A stretch of 7,049 nt of DNA from an uncultured Collinsella sp. Lineage in GTDB: Bacteria; Actinomycetota; Coriobacteriia; Coriobacteriales; Coriobacteriaceae. The DNA lies in the NCBI GenBank assembly GCA_900552875.1, contig USCS01000079.1, positions 1-7,049 of the forward strand, given 5' to 3'. Below are positions 6,513 to 7,049 of this stretch, piece by piece. The translations under genes were made by a program, and so were the position numbers. The notes beneath the pieces are model-generated. The model had not been told where the DNA came from. It made no database searches and worked only from the letters and a program-made list of their open reading frames with translations. The first letter of the stretch is position 1. Each line of letters starts with the position of its first letter.

Positions 6513-7049
6513 GTGAGCGCCTGACCGACAACCCCACGCTCTTTAGACTTCGTGTTCGCTATGGCAAGCGCGATCGCCTTAAGTACCTGGGCCATCTCGA
6601 AGTGATCCATACCATTGAGCGCATCGTGCGCCGTGCGGGACTTCCCTATGCCGTCACGCAGGGCTTCTCTCCGCACATGCGCGTGGGCTTCTCTTCGGCG
6701 CTACAGGTTGGTACGTCGTCGACCTGCGAGTGGTATGACCTGTTTATGACCGAGTTCGTGGCGCTCGACGAGGCGTTTGAGCGCCTAGCTGCGGCGTCTC
6801 CGGCCGATCTGGCGCCCATCGAGGCGGCGTACATCGACGTGCGCACGCCGGCATTGACGGCGCAGCTCACGCGCCTGTCGTATCGCATCGACTTACACCT
6901 GGATCCCGAGGCGCCCGTAAGCGCCGACGAGGTGCGTCGTGCGATCGACACGCTGCGCGCGGATCATGGCATCGACTACGCGCGCGGCAAAAAGAGCAAG
7001 CGCTTGGATTTGGATCACACGCTCGTTGGCTATGAGCTCACGGCGGGGG
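6509..7049 (+). CDS. TIGR03936/DUF2344 protein, partner of the radical SAM protein (3' end outside window)
   Basis: An ATG at 6509 overlaps the TGA of the radical SAM gene (ATGA), and the frame stays open to the window edge, giving the first 180 residues. The protein starts with the family pattern: a basic strand (FRLRVRYGKRDRLKYLGHL, 12-30), then IERIVRRAGLPYAVTQGFSP (36-55), HMRVGFSSALQVGTSSTCEW (56-75) and a following acidic helix. DUF2344 proteins are either a separate gene after, or the C-terminal part of, TIGR03960 radical SAM proteins. Their role is unknown. The G-F-S-P-H stretch and the positive charges near the N-terminus could suit binding of a nucleic acid or nucleotide, but that is speculation. 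The four-base overlap implies fixed stoichiometry and probably a complex with the upstream protein. No frameshift is seen: the start codon and upstream pairing site make a genuine two-gene arrangement the simpler reading. Confidence 0.85.
   Translation, partial: MSERLTDNPTLFRLRVRYGKRDRLKYLGHLEVIHTIERIVRRAGLPYAVTQGFSPHMRVGFSSALQVGTSSTCEWYDLFMTEFVALDEAFERLAAASPADLAPIEAAYIDVRTPALTAQLTRLSYRIDLHLDPEAPVSADEVRRAIDTLRADHGIDYARGKKSKRLDLDHTLVGYELTAG

Overview
The window reads as a single, tightly packed plus-strand operon of six genes: two cut by the window edges and four complete. The DNA is GC-rich (about 60% by eye) with G/C-favoured third positions. Together with the gene content and a TTG start, this suggests a Coriobacteriia-type actinobacterium, such as a gut Collinsella relative. 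That placement is inferred from recognition, not from a search.

Layout: the 3' end of a small membrane protein, most likely MreD (1-357); a class B penicillin-binding protein of the PBP2/MrdA type (371-2440); the SEDS glycosyltransferase RodA (2450-3676); an uncharacterised 309-residue protein with a DUF697-like C-terminal half (3695-4624); a radical SAM protein of the TIGR03960 type (4635-6512); and the start of its usual partner, a TIGR03936/DUF2344 protein (6509 to beyond 7049). Gaps are 13, 9, 18 and 10 bases, and the last pair overlaps by 4 bases (ATGA). Three Shine-Dalgarno sequences begin inside the upstream stop codon, so the genes are probably translationally coupled. I see no terminator, convincing internal promoter, RNA gene, mobile element or CRISPR array, and no gene-free stretch longer than 18 bases.

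How the genes work together: MreD, PBP2 and RodA are core parts of the elongasome, in which RodA polymerises lipid II into glycan strands and PBP2 cross-links them under the control of the MreB/MreC/MreD scaffold. The second half of the operon has no assigned biochemistry. The DUF697-like protein may carry a degenerate GTPase-type domain in front of its membrane-associated half. The radical SAM protein has a complete CxxxCxxC cluster site, a B12-domain-like N-terminus without the cobalamin-ligating motif, and a separate four-cysteine C-terminal cluster. In other bacteria this pair lies before ribonuclease G and rplU-rpmA, which would be expected just past the right edge.

The points most worth a second look are the DUF697-like protein between rodA and the radical SAM gene, the extra N-terminal membrane segment of PBP2, and the unassigned radical SAM/DUF2344 pair.
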